A DNA stretch of 64,000 bases, from positions 992,001 through 1,056,000 of the forward strand of contig NZ_CP041690.1 of NCBI RefSeq assembly GCF_008000755.1. Direction: 5' to 3'. A model generated the notes under the pieces. The model worked only from the letters and a program-made list of their open reading frames with translations, made no database searches and was not told where the DNA came from. Within the stretch, counting starts at the first letter, position 1, and every line of letters begins with the position of its first letter. This stretch comes from Youhaiella tibetensis (GTDB lineage Bacteria > Pseudomonadota > Alphaproteobacteria > Rhizobiales > Devosiaceae). Shown here piece after piece: positions 35,552 through 44,585 of this stretch. Made by a program: the position numbers and the translations under genes.

Positions 35552-36679
35552 ATGAACGGACGTTTGACCAAGCTGGCACTGCTGGGGCTGACCCTGACGA
35601 GCCTGTCGGCGCTCGGGGGAGCCGCCGGGGCGCTTGCCGAGGAATTCGATCTCGACGCGCTCATCGCCGCGGCAAAGTCGGAAGCGCCAATCAATATCTA
35701 TGACTCCACCGGCAAGATCGTGGAGATGGCAGACGCCTTTTCGGCCAAGTACGGCGTCAAGGCCACGGGCATCAAGGTGTCGGCGAACAGCCAGCTCGAA
35801 ATGATCATTCGCGAGGCCCAGGCCAACAACGTGCAGGGCGACGTGGTGATGCTGACCGACGCGCCGGCATCGGTCGCCCAGCTACTGCCGCAGAATTTCG
35901 TTTATAGCTGGCTGCCGCCCGACATGGCCGACAAGGTGCCCGAGCGCTACCACGACCCGCTCGCCGTCACCACCAATGCCAGCGTCTGGGCCTACAACAC
36001 CGAAGTCTACGACAGCTGCCCGGTGAGCAATATCTGGGAGCTGACCAAGCCGGAATGGAAGGGCCGCGTCGCTTTCTACGATCCGCTGCTCAAGGGTACG
36101 TATCCGGACTGGTTCAACCAGATGGCGACCCATTACGACGACCAGATGCGTGACGCCTACAATGCCGCCTTCTCGACGGACCTGCAGACCGACGAGGCTT
36201 CCGCGACGGCCGCCTGGGTCAAGGCCTTTGCCGGCAATGCCCCGTTGATCTCGGACGGCGACGACCCGATCGCCGAGGCGGTAGGCGCACCCGGTCAGAA
36301 AGAGCCGTTCTTCGGGCTCCTCAGCTCCGCCAAGTTCCGCGACAACGCCGATAAGGGCTTCAAGCTCGGGCTGTGCAAGGATCTCGGCCCGTGGCCGGGC
36401 TGGACCTATACCAAGCTCGCCCTCATCGCCACCGGCACCAAGTCGCCCAACCTCTCCAAGCTCTTCGTCCACTACGTGCTGACCGAAGAGGGTATCGCGC
36501 CGCAGGCGGTTGACGGCAAGCTGCCTACGAATGTGGACATCAAGCTGCCCGCCGACGAGCCCTCGGGCATCGGCGACGTGCTCGACAAGCTCCAGCAATA
36601 CGACGCCTCCACCGCGCTCGACGACTGGGATGCGCGCCAGGATTGGCAGGACTTCTGGCGGGTCAACTACAAGAAGTAG
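35552..36679 (+). CDS. ABC substrate-binding protein, AfuA/FbpA-like, copy 2
   Basis: A 375-residue paralogue of the preceding gene; I judge about 60 percent identity by eye. Shared segments are IYDSTGKIVEMADAFSAKYG, WAYNTEVYDSCPVSNIWELT and GAPGQKEPFFGLLSSAKFR, then LPADEPSGIGDVLDKL and WDARQDWQDFWRVNYKK. The cleft differs at several places (for example DAPASVAQLLPQNFVYSW versus DAPAGIVELVPQGFAESW), so the two may take different ligands. It has its own ribosome site (GGGAGGGGACGAA). A recent duplication within the operon is likely. Confidence 0.88.
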   Translation: MNGRLTKLALLGLTLTSLSALGGAAGALAEEFDLDALIAAAKSEAPINIYDSTGKIVEMADAFSAKYGVKATGIKVSANSQLEMIIREAQANNVQGDVVMLTDAPASVAQLLPQNFVYSWLPPDMADKVPERYHDPLAVTTNASVWAYNTEVYDSCPVSNIWELTKPEWKGRVAFYDPLLKGTYPDWFNQMATHYDDQMRDAYNAAFSTDLQTDEASATAAWVKAFAGNAPLISDGDDPIAEAVGAPGQKEPFFGLLSSAKFRDNADKGFKLGLCKDLGPWPGWTYTKLALIATGTKSPNLSKLFVHYVLTEEGIAPQAVDGKLPTNVDIKLPADEPSGIGDVLDKLQQYDASTALDDWDARQDWQDFWRVNYKK

Positions 36680-36747
36680 CGAACCCGGCCGATCGCCGGA
36701 GGCGGGGTCCCTGCCTGCCTCCGGTGCTCCAAGATCAAGGATGCAAC

Positions 36748-37611
36748 ATGATTACCCCCACCCAGTCCGCGCAACTGCGCCGCGTCGCCGAGAATGCGGC
36801 CCGGATCGCCGGCGACCCGCTGCTGGACGTCTTCCGCTCCGGCATGGGCTACAGTTACAAGCGTGACCGCCACGACATCGTCACCGAGCACGATCGCGCC
36901 TCCGAAGCGCGCATCATCGCCGAGATCACCACGGCCGTGCCCGACTCGACGATCGTGGGCGAGGAGGGGGGCGAAACCGGGCAGGGACGCGTGCGCTGGT
37001 ATGTCGACCCCATCGACGGCACCTCCAACTTCGCCCGTGGCATCGCCAACTGGTGCGTCTCGATCGCGGCGGCGGTGGATGGTGAACTGGTCGCGGGTGT
37101 CATCTACGATCCGGTAGCGGGCAACATGTTCGCCGCCGACCGCGAGCACGGCGCTTCGCTCAATACGCGTCCGATCGCTGTCAATGCCGAAGCCGAGGAG
37201 GAGCGCGCCGTGCTGCTCACCGGCTTCCCCAACAACAAGCACCTGCGCCTGTTCGGCCGCCAGGCCCTCTACGCCCACGAGGAACTGCTCGATGCGTTCC
37301 TGGCCATCCGCACCCTGGGTAGCGGCGCGCTCAACCTGGCTCATGTCGCCGCCGGCTGGGCTGATGCGGTGATCGGCTTCCGCACCAATTCCTGGGATGT
37401 CGGCGCCGGCGCCTTCATCCTCGAGCAGGCTGGCGGCCGCTATTTCGGTTTTCGCGACGGCGCACCGGCCACGCCCGCCTTTCTCATGCCTGACTACATC
37501 GCCGTCGGCCGCGCCAGCGCCTATCCGAGCCTGCAAGCCATCATGACGCGCCTGACGCGTCCGGCGCACGACGAACACAACGAACCTTCCAAGGAGGCCC
37601 TGGGCTCATGA
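36748..37611 (+). CDS. inositol monophosphatase family enzyme 1
   Basis: A 287-residue Mg2+-dependent sugar/inositol phosphatase. Motifs are IVGEEGGETGQGRV, WYVDPIDGTSNFARGIANWC and TNSWDVGAGAFILEQAGG, giving the full metal site. ATG 36748 is chosen with AAGGA just upstream. It overlaps the HAD gene by ATGA. No signal peptide is visible, so it acts in the cytosol, after the importer. The substrate is unknown; inositol phosphate, fructose-1,6-bisphosphate or another sugar phosphate are all possible. Confidence 0.92.
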   Translation: MITPTQSAQLRRVAENAARIAGDPLLDVFRSGMGYSYKRDRHDIVTEHDRASEARIIAEITTAVPDSTIVGEEGGETGQGRVRWYVDPIDGTSNFARGIANWCVSIAAAVDGELVAGVIYDPVAGNMFAADREHGASLNTRPIAVNAEAEEERAVLLTGFPNNKHLRLFGRQALYAHEELLDAFLAIRTLGSGALNLAHVAAGWADAVIGFRTNSWDVGAGAFILEQAGGRYFGFRDGAPATPAFLMPDYIAVGRASAYPSLQAIMTRLTRPAHDEHNEPSKEALGS

Positions 37612-38420
37612 CCGACAACAGGCGCGTACCCACCGGCCGGCTCTGCCGCCCCAAGGCGCTGCTGCTCGATTTCGGCGGCGTGATCGTCCTCACCACCAAG
37701 AACCCGGCCTGGGCCGATGAACTCGCCGGTCATGTGCTTGCGCTGCTCGAAGCGCGAGGAGCGGTGGCGGGGCTGACGGCCGCGATGATCGCCGAGGACA
37801 TCAAGGCGGGTAGCATCGCCGACTCTCACTGGAAGAACGCCATGTCCCGCCCGCTCGCCCCCCGCGAGCTGCGCTACGAGGAGTTCTGGGGCGACTTCGT
37901 CGCGGCCGACTGGCCGGCGGAGGCCCGCGACGTCGTCGTGGCCGAGGCAAAGGAACTGTGCCGGATCATGGGTCACGCGCGCTCGATCCGCCGCCTTCGC
38001 GACGGCATGCTCGAACTGCTCGACGCCGCCGACGCGGCAGGAGTACCGGTGGGCATCGTCAGCAACGCCCTGGCCGGACAGGTTCACCTCGATTTCCTTG
38101 CCGAGCACGGCCTGGCCGCGCGTTTCGCCGTGGAGGTTCACAGCGACGCGGTCGGCCTGCGCAAACCCAACCCCGACATGATCCGCATCGCCGCAGAACG
38201 GCTCGACGTCCCCGTCGGCGACTGCTGGTACGTGGGTGACAATTTCGACCGCGACGTGCTGTGCGGCACCCGCGCCGGGGTCGGCGGCAATATCCTGATG
38301 GAAGCGGGCAAGACCTACGAACTGCCCTATGACCTGCGCGTGCGTCCTGACGCCATCGTTGCCGATCCTGTCGGTCTGCTCGATCTCTTCGTCACTTCCC
38401 TTAAGGCGAGCGCCGCCTGA
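37608..38420 (+). CDS. HAD-IA family phosphatase, YihX-like
   Basis: A 270-residue HAD hydrolase. Motif I is ALLLDFGGVIVLT (Asp21; D-x-G form as in YihX-type sugar-1-phosphatases). Motif II is GIVSNALAGQ, motif III LRKPNPDMIRIA and motif IV CWYVGDNFDRDVLCG. The cap is of the alpha-helical C1 type (about 30-130). Cytosolic. It overlaps IMPase 1 upstream. YihX of E. coli removes phosphate from alpha-glucose-1-phosphate; a similar reaction is likely but not certain. Confidence 0.88.
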   Translation: MTDNRRVPTGRLCRPKALLLDFGGVIVLTTKNPAWADELAGHVLALLEARGAVAGLTAAMIAEDIKAGSIADSHWKNAMSRPLAPRELRYEEFWGDFVAADWPAEARDVVVAEAKELCRIMGHARSIRRLRDGMLELLDAADAAGVPVGIVSNALAGQVHLDFLAEHGLAARFAVEVHSDAVGLRKPNPDMIRIAAERLDVPVGDCWYVGDNFDRDVLCGTRAGVGGNILMEAGKTYELPYDLRVRPDAIVADPVGLLDLFVTSLKASAA

Positions 38421-38461
38421 GATGGCCGCTCCCATGTTGCCCAAGACAGACATTGATCTTG

Positions 38462-38477
38462 TTGCACACCTGTGCAA
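38462..38477 (+). promoter_or_regulatory. internal LacI-type operator
   Basis: TTGCACACCTGTGCAA, identical to the core of the main operator at 31125-31144. It sits in the 87-base gap between the HAD and IMPase 2 genes, 30 bases before the IMPase 2 start, and suggests a second promoter for the distal genes. Confidence 0.82.
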
Positions 38478-38507
38478 TCAGACGCAAACGACCAGCGGAT
38501 CGATATC

Positions 38508-39323
38508 ATGAGTGTGATTTCAGCCCTCTCTCCGGCCAGCGATGCCATCTCCGTTCGCGCTCATTTCTGCCGTGAACTGGCGCTTTCCGCCGGAGCTATC
38601 GCCCGCAGGGCGTTCGCGGAACGGGAGGGGCAGCCCGTCGATCTCAAGGGGCCGCAGGACTTCCTGACCGAAACCGACGCTGCGGTCGAGCGCCACATTC
38701 GTGCACGGGTGTCCGAAGCCTTTCCCGAAGATGGGTTCCTAGGCGAGGAGACTGGCGGCAACGTAGGTGGACCCGGCGTCTGGGTGGTCGATCCGATCGA
38801 TGGGACCGCCAATTTCGCCCGCTCCATTCCCCATTTCTGCATCTCGATCGCCTATGTGGCCGAAGGGGCGGTGGAACTGGGCGCCATCTACAATCCCGCC
38901 CTCGACGAGCTCTATTTCGCCCAGCGCGGACAGGGCGCTACCCGCAACAGCAAGCCGATCCGCGTCGCCGACACACGGCGCTACGATGCCGCCTGCGTCG
39001 AACTGGGGTGGTCCACGCGCGTCCCCAACGAAACCTACCTCCAGGTGCTCTCCGACATTCTGGTGCAGGGCGCCAATGTCCGGCGCGCCGCCTCGGGAGC
39101 GCTTGGGCTGGCCTATGTCGCCGATGGGCGCTCCGACGCCTATGCCGAGCTCCACATGCACCCGTGGGATTGCCTTGCGGGTCTCCTCCTGGTGCGCGAG
39201 GCGGGTGGGGTGACCGCGCCCTTCCTCGAGCTGGATGGACTGGCCAAGGGCGGCGCCGTGCTGGCCTCGGCCCCGGCCATCGCCGAGGGCATCAGCCGGG
39301 CGACCGGCATCTCCTTTCTCTGA
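38508..39323 (+). CDS. inositol monophosphatase family enzyme 2
   Basis: A 271-residue Mg2+-dependent phosphatase, distinct from IMPase 1. Motifs are FLGEETGGNVGGPG, WVVDPIDGTANFARSIPHFC and MHPWDCLAGLLLVREAGG. Start ATG 38508 follows the internal operator and gives MSVISALSPASDAIS. No signal peptide. The presence of two IMPase enzymes under the same repressor suggests two phosphorylated substrates or two phosphate positions, matching the two binding proteins. Confidence 0.92.
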   Translation: MSVISALSPASDAISVRAHFCRELALSAGAIARRAFAEREGQPVDLKGPQDFLTETDAAVERHIRARVSEAFPEDGFLGEETGGNVGGPGVWVVDPIDGTANFARSIPHFCISIAYVAEGAVELGAIYNPALDELYFAQRGQGATRNSKPIRVADTRRYDAACVELGWSTRVPNETYLQVLSDILVQGANVRRAASGALGLAYVADGRSDAYAELHMHPWDCLAGLLLVREAGGVTAPFLELDGLAKGGAVLASAPAIAEGISRATGISFL

Positions 39324-39338
39324 CCGACCGGAATACTC

Positions 39339-39971
39339 ATGGACGCCACGGCCCCGCGCTACGAACGCCCCCCGATCAGCCTGATCGAAAGCGATATCCA
39401 CCCCTACGGCATCTCGCTCTTCGTCGGCGGCATGGAGGGCGCCAGCGACCTCGAACTCCTCAAGGCCAACGGCGTGACGACCGTGATCAACTGCGCGGTC
39501 AATCTCGACTTCAACTATGTCTCCGACCCGCTTTCGCCCCAGGGCCAGCCGGTGGACTACGGATATGGCGACATCCGCTACTACAAGCTCGGCCTGATCG
39601 ATGGACCGGGGAACCCGGAAACCATGTTCGTGGCCGGATACTACCTTTTGCGCGGCGCGCTCGATCAGGTGCTGCCCGAGCGGCACACCTATCCCCGCCG
39701 CGAACGGGGCAACGTCCTGGTCAATTGCCGAGGCGGCCGCAGCCGGTCGGTGGCACTGACCGCGCTGTTCCTGCACCTGACGCTCCCCGACCGCTATCCG
39801 CGACTCGAGGACGCGCTCGATCATGTCCGCAGCCAGCGGCAGCTGCGCCGCGATGAATGGTTCGAGACGCCCAAGCCGATGCTGGTCGAGGCGGTTCGCC
39901 GCGCCGCCGGCTGGATCCGCATGATCGAAAGCGACCGGACCGGTACCGCGCCGCTCCAGGCCGCCGTCTAG
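39339..39971 (+). CDS. dual-specificity-type phosphatase
   Basis: A 210-residue cysteine phosphatase. The P-loop is VNCRGGRSRSVALTALFLHL with Cys130 and Arg136 (C-x5-R), and Asp88 in YKLGLIDGPGNPE may be the general acid. The N-terminal part (HPYGISLFVGGMEGASDLEL and VTTVINCAVNLDFNY) is the usual DSP strand-loop pattern. The C-terminal helices end TAPLQAAV. Bacterial DSPs act on phosphoproteins or on phosphoinositide and sugar-phosphate substrates; its place among sugar phosphatases favours the latter. Confidence 0.85.
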   Translation: MDATAPRYERPPISLIESDIHPYGISLFVGGMEGASDLELLKANGVTTVINCAVNLDFNYVSDPLSPQGQPVDYGYGDIRYYKLGLIDGPGNPETMFVAGYYLLRGALDQVLPERHTYPRRERGNVLVNCRGGRSRSVALTALFLHLTLPDRYPRLEDALDHVRSQRQLRRDEWFETPKPMLVEAVRRAAGWIRMIESDRTGTAPLQAAV

Positions 39972-39991
39972 GCGGGGTCGGGGAGGGGAGC

Positions 39992-41653
39992 GTGGAATCG
40001 ACGGTCGTCCTCATCGACATCCTTGGTGCGGGAGCCCTGCTGATCTGGGGCCTGCGCATGGTCAAGACCGGCGTAACCCGTGCTTTCGGGGTGCAATTGC
40101 GCCTCTGGATCGGACGGGGGACCTCCAACCGCGTCGTCTCGTTCTGCGCGGGGCTGTTTGCCACCCTGCTACTGCAGAGCAGCACCGCCACAGCCATGAT
40201 GACCGCCTCTTTTGCCAGCCGGCAATTGCTGACCGGCGCCATGGGGCAGGCGGTGATGCTGGGCGCTAATGTGGGCACGAGCCTGGTTGCGGGCGTGCTT
40301 GCCCTCGACGTCCATTGGCTGGCGCCGCTGTTTGTCCTGGCGGGCGTGGCGACGTTCAAGCTCAACGAGGGAAGCAAGGGCAAGGGCATCGGCCGCGCGC
40401 TCCTCGGCCTTGGGCTCATGCTTGTGGCCCTGCGCCTCCTTGGGGAAGCAACGGACCCGATCCGCGAGTCCACCACCATAGCCCTCATCCTCAACGCCCT
40501 TTCCGGTGCGCCGCTTTTCGCGCTGATCCTGTCGGCCGGATTGGCCGTGCTAGCGTCCTCTAGCCTCGCCGTGGTCCTGCTGGTGATGTCGCTGGCTTCC
40601 GCCGGCACCATGGATCATGGGCTTGCCCTGGTTCTCGTTGCCGGCGCTAATCTCGGTGGCGCCGTGCCGCCGCTGCTGGCGACAATGGGTGAGGGCGTGC
40701 TTGCCCGGCGGGTCACAGTCTCCAATCTCTGTGTGCGGGCCTGCGGCTCGCTCTGCGTGCTCGTGGCGGCCGGCGCACTGGCGCCCCCGCTGGCCGGGTT
40801 GATGGCAGACCCCGCCAGTTTCGTGGTCGGCGCGCATATCGGCTTCAACATCGCGCTGGCCTTGATCTTCCTGCCGCTCGTCGGTCCCCTTTCGCGGCTC
40901 TTTGCGCGCCTCATGCCCGAGGTCGCGACCGGCCAGGGCGTCGGGCCGCGCTTCCTCGACAATGCCGGTCTCGAAGATCCGGTCGTGGCGCTCTCGACCG
41001 CTGCGCGCGAGACGCTGCGCATTGGGGACACCGTCATCGAGATGCTCGAAACGAGCCTCAACACCTTGCGCTCGAACGATGCGAAGGGCTGCGCCAGCGT
41101 CAAGCTGCTCGACGACAAGGTCGATGCCCTTCAGGAAGCGGTCAAGATCTACCTGGCGCGCTTCACGAGCGGCGACATCGAAGACGCCGAGATGCGCCGC
41201 GCCACCGAGATTCTCAGCTACGCCATCAACCTCGAGCATATCGGGGACATCGTGGACCATGGCCTGAACGACCTCGCCTCGCGCAAGATCAAGGGGCACC
41301 TGGCTTTCTCGGGCGAAGGGTTCCACGAGATCGAGGCCTTCTACGAAAAGACTGTCGCCAACCTGCGCATTGCCCAGACCATCTTCATGTCCCGCGATCT
41401 CGAACTAGCGCGCCGGCTCGTGGAAGTGAAGGTCGATATGCGTCGGCTCGAGCAGGAATCTGCGGCGCGCCATCTCGATCGCATCCGCCAGCGTCGCGCC
41501 GAAAGCATCGAGACCAGCACGCTGCACCTCGATATCCTGCGCGACCTCAAGCGGGTCAACGCCCACATCACCTCGGTGGCCTATCCGATCCTGGATGAGG
41601 CCGGGCAGCTCCGCGAAAGCCGGCTGCGCTCGCTCGACAAGAAAGCTTCCTGA
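39992..41653 (+). CDS. Na/Pi cotransporter family protein with PhoU-like domain
   Basis: A 553-residue protein. Residues about 1-330 hold 8-9 helices with the Na/Pi signature FATLLLQSSTATAMMTASFA (QSS motif) and a second repeat LAVLASSSLAVVLLVMSLAS. Residues about 340-550 are a soluble helical PhoU-like domain (ARETLRIGDTVIEMLETSLN, EILSYAINLEHIGDIVDHGL). The start is GTG 39992 with GGGGAGGGGAGC before it. YjbB-type members export phosphate from the cell. Here it would drain the inorganic phosphate freed by the neighbouring phosphatases; direction is inference. Confidence 0.9.
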   Translation: MESTVVLIDILGAGALLIWGLRMVKTGVTRAFGVQLRLWIGRGTSNRVVSFCAGLFATLLLQSSTATAMMTASFASRQLLTGAMGQAVMLGANVGTSLVAGVLALDVHWLAPLFVLAGVATFKLNEGSKGKGIGRALLGLGLMLVALRLLGEATDPIRESTTIALILNALSGAPLFALILSAGLAVLASSSLAVVLLVMSLASAGTMDHGLALVLVAGANLGGAVPPLLATMGEGVLARRVTVSNLCVRACGSLCVLVAAGALAPPLAGLMADPASFVVGAHIGFNIALALIFLPLVGPLSRLFARLMPEVATGQGVGPRFLDNAGLEDPVVALSTAARETLRIGDTVIEMLETSLNTLRSNDAKGCASVKLLDDKVDALQEAVKIYLARFTSGDIEDAEMRRATEILSYAINLEHIGDIVDHGLNDLASRKIKGHLAFSGEGFHEIEAFYEKTVANLRIAQTIFMSRDLELARRLVEVKVDMRRLEQESAARHLDRIRQRRAESIETSTLHLDILRDLKRVNAHITSVAYPILDEAGQLRESRLRSLDKKAS

Positions 41654-41661
41654 CCGTCGCC

Positions 41662-43383
41662 ATGAAGATCGCCATCCTCGCCGACCCGCACCACCACGAT
41701 ATCCACGGCACATTTGGCGCTCCGCACATCGCCGGTCCCAGGCTGCGAACCCTCGCCGATACCACCGCTTCGACACGCGTCTTCAACGAAAGCTATCCGG
41801 CCTTCCGCGCCGCGCTCGCCGATATCGCCGCCCGCGGCATCCGCATCGTCGTCATTCCCGGCGACGTGACGGACGACGGGCAGGCTGCGACCGTCGCGGC
41901 GACCATGTCGCTGCTCGATCACTATGCGACCAACCACGGCATGCGTTTCTTTGCGACGCCTGGCAACCACGACCTCTATTCGATCCATGGGCGCCACCAG
42001 TCCAAGCGTTTCCTCAGCGCCAATGGCTCGCATGTCCTGTTCACCAGTGACAGCAGTGAGCCGCAGGAGGAATCCACCGCGCGTATCGTGACGCCCACCA
42101 TGCACTGTGCCGGCTATGAGCGCGGCCTGCCTCCGATTGCGCGACTCGGCTACTTCCGCGACCGCCGCGATCTCCATTGGGAAAGCCCGTTCGGCGCCAG
42201 CGACAGGATGGCCGAGCGAACCTACGAGGTGCGCTCCGACGATGGCTCGATCACCCGAACCATGGTAGACGCTTCCTATCTCGTTGAGCCAGAGCCCGGG
42301 CTCTGGCTGCTTTCCATCGATGCGAACGTGTTCGAGCCGCGCGATGGCGCCACCGATCCGGTGCCGGAGAAGGCCTACCACGACAGCACCGATGCAGGCT
42401 GGAACGCCATGCTCAAGCACAAGCGCTTCGTCCTGGATTGGGTAAGGGACGTGACGGCGCGTGCCCGCCAGGAGGGCAAGGATCTTCTGGTGTTCTCGCA
42501 CTACCCGATGATCGATCCGCTGGCTGGGACGCTCGAGGACGAGATCGCCCTTTTCGGCAACACCAGCTTCGCGCGCCGCGCACCGCGGGCCGAAGTGGCC
42601 CGATCGGCCATCGCGGCGGGACTCCGCGTGCATTTCAGCGGGCACCTACACGTCAACGACACCGCCGTCTTCAGGGAAGGCGACATGGCGCTGGTCAACG
42701 TCGCCGTGCCGTCACTGGTCGGCTTTCCACCCGCCTACAAAATCGGCGAATTCGGCGACGGGATGCTCGACATCGAGACCGTGTTTCTCGACAAGGTTCC
42801 CGGGTTCGAAGTCGCCTTTGCCGCCTATAGGGCCGAACGCGCCCGTACCGGCGCGGACTATGGCGCCTTGCTCGAGGCGACCAGCTATCCCGAGTTCCTG
42901 AGCCGACACCTGTCCCAGATGGTGGCCTGGCGCTACCTGCCGCGCGAATGGCCCGCCGACCTGGCGGAGATCGTGCCGCGTCTCGACCTTGGACGGCTGG
43001 CGGCACTCGCTGCCATCGACACGCCCCTAGCCACGCTTCCCGAGGGCCTGCACGGGTTGCCCGCCAAGCTGCACCAGGATTGGCACGCCATTCCCTTCAT
43101 GGACCTGGTGGTCGACTGGTACCATTTGCGCAAGGCCCGGGCGCTCGCCGCAGGCTTTGTGCCCCCCGCGCGCCTTGCGGCCTATGATGCCCTGGCCGCC
43201 TTGTTCGCTGCCGGCGACTGGCCGGTCGAAAGCCTGCAGGGGCGCATCGCCGCCTTCCTGCGGATCCTAGGCGAGTACCGCAACGGCCAGCCCTCGGTGG
43301 ATTTCTCGATCGACCTCGAGACCGGCGCCGTCGAACCGCGCTATCGCGGGCGCACTGACTTGCGCCAGACCGGATCGGCCTGA
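41662..43383 (+). CDS. calcineurin-like metallophosphoesterase
   Basis: A 573-residue metallophosphatase. Metal-site motifs are MKIAILADPHHHD, VVIPGDVTDDGQ, FFATPGNHDLYSI, LVFSHYPMID and VHFSGHLHVNDT (residues 1 to about 340). The remaining 230 residues are helical with WAADLAEIVPRL-like segments that I do not recognise. There is no signal peptide, so it is cytosolic. Its 3' end overlaps the convergent lacI gene by 43 bases. The substrate could be a phosphomonoester or phosphodiester such as glycerophosphodiester. Confidence 0.88.
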   Translation: MKIAILADPHHHDIHGTFGAPHIAGPRLRTLADTTASTRVFNESYPAFRAALADIAARGIRIVVIPGDVTDDGQAATVAATMSLLDHYATNHGMRFFATPGNHDLYSIHGRHQSKRFLSANGSHVLFTSDSSEPQEESTARIVTPTMHCAGYERGLPPIARLGYFRDRRDLHWESPFGASDRMAERTYEVRSDDGSITRTMVDASYLVEPEPGLWLLSIDANVFEPRDGATDPVPEKAYHDSTDAGWNAMLKHKRFVLDWVRDVTARARQEGKDLLVFSHYPMIDPLAGTLEDEIALFGNTSFARRAPRAEVARSAIAAGLRVHFSGHLHVNDTAVFREGDMALVNVAVPSLVGFPPAYKIGEFGDGMLDIETVFLDKVPGFEVAFAAYRAERARTGADYGALLEATSYPEFLSRHLSQMVAWRYLPREWPADLAEIVPRLDLGRLAALAAIDTPLATLPEGLHGLPAKLHQDWHAIPFMDLVVDWYHLRKARALAAGFVPPARLAAYDALAALFAAGDWPVESLQGRIAAFLRILGEYRNGQPSVDFSIDLETGAVEPRYRGRTDLRQTGSA

Positions 43384-44351
43384 AGCGCCAGCGGCTGCTG
43401 CGGTTCGCCTTCGCGGTTGACCAATTCCACGATCGCGTCGGCGATACGGTCGATGGGTTGGCGGAAGGTCGTCAGGTTATAGGAGCTCCAACCGGCCTGC
43501 TCGATGTCGTCGAACCCGATGACGCAGAGGTCCTGGGGAATTTCCATCCCGAACTCGTTGCGCGCCGCATCCATGAAGCCGCAGGCCAGGAGGTCCGTGA
43601 CGCAGAAGGCGGCGTCGGGGCGATCGGAGCGGGGCAGCAGCATGCGCGCCGCCTCGACGCCCGAGGCATAGGCCGTCGGGCCCGGCCGCACGATGGCGAC
43701 TTCGATCCCCGCAGCCCTGGCGGCATCGGCAAAGGCCACTTCGCGCCCGACGAGGCTGGGGGTGCCCGCCTGGGAGGAGACGACCGCAATCTTGCGGCAC
43801 CCGGCGCGCTGGAACATGGCGAAGGCCTCGCGGGCCGCCGTCGCGTTGTCCACCGCGATCGTGTCCACCCCCATCGGACGATCGTCGCGATTGATAAGGA
43901 TAACGTGCTGGCCATTGGCGACGCAGGTATCGATGAGCGAGGCGGCCGGAGAGCCCGAGAGAACGACCGTCGCGTCGGCGCGGTAGTTGAGCGTCAGCCG
44001 CAGCGCGCTCTCGACATTCTCCGCCTGGCCGGAGGTGTTGATGATCATGGCGACCTTGTCGATGGCCTGCAGCCGACGGGTCACCGCCTCCATGATGCGC
44101 GCGTAGTAGGGCGTATTGAGATCGGCGCCGATCAGGCAAACGATGCCGGACCGGTCGTGGATCAGCCCGCGTGCCAGATGGTTGACGTGGTAGCCGAGCC
44201 GGTCGGCCGCCTCCACGACCTTCTTGCGGGTTGCCTCTGAAACACTGGCGCCGTTGGTGAACGTGCGCGAAACGGCCGAGCGCGAAACGCCCGCCAGCTT
44301 TGCAACCTGTTCAGCAGTGACGAAGGACTTCGCAGTTTTCTGCTCGGCCAT
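43341..44351 (-). CDS. LacI-family repressor of the sugar-phosphate locus
   Basis: A 336-residue regulator. The HTH is TAEQVAKLAGVSRSAVSRTF with hinge GYHVNHLARGL. The ligand domain is the periplasmic-binding-protein type (GIVCLIGADLNTPYYARIME, DLLACGFMDAARNEFGMEIP, LCVIGFDDIEQAGWSSYNLT). ATG 44351 is preferred to GTG 44375, since AGAGGA lies 8 bases before it. A LacI-type palindrome at 44402-44417 lies in its own promoter region and the same palindrome occurs before the importer and before IMPase 2, so autoregulation and control of the whole locus are likely. The inducer is probably the freed or phosphorylated sugar. Confidence 0.92.
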   Translation of the reverse strand: MAEQKTAKSFVTAEQVAKLAGVSRSAVSRTFTNGASVSEATRKKVVEAADRLGYHVNHLARGLIHDRSGIVCLIGADLNTPYYARIMEAVTRRLQAIDKVAMIINTSGQAENVESALRLTLNYRADATVVLSGSPAASLIDTCVANGQHVILINRDDRPMGVDTIAVDNATAAREAFAMFQRAGCRKIAVVSSQAGTPSLVGREVAFADAARAAGIEVAIVRPGPTAYASGVEAARMLLPRSDRPDAAFCVTDLLACGFMDAARNEFGMEIPQDLCVIGFDDIEQAGWSSYNLTTFRQPIDRIADAIVELVNREGEPQQPLALQADPVWRKSVRPR

Positions 44352-44401
44352 CCCACGAATCCTCTTGCCTTCCACAGGGACTTATAGCCGAGATAGGGCT
44401 G

Positions 44402-44417
44402 TTGCAAGCCTGTGCAA
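44402..44417 (-). promoter_or_regulatory. LacI-type operator before lacI
   Basis: TTGCAAGCCTGTGCAA differs from the core of the other two sites at two positions only. It lies 50 bases before the lacI start. The remaining stretch up to 44585 holds a TGTTTAAACA palindrome at 44520-44529 and no gene. Confidence 0.78.
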
Positions 44418-44585
44418 TAGGCAGGGCGAGACGAGCGGGCCGCATTGGGCTTGGCACCGCCAAGATGCGCTCGTGACTAATAACTGCTCAAACGAGCGGC
44501 AGGCAAACTCACTGCACAATGTTTAAACAATGGCTTGTATTTTTCCGGCAACCCGGTTGAATGGAGGGGTAGCTGGAGGTTTCGA

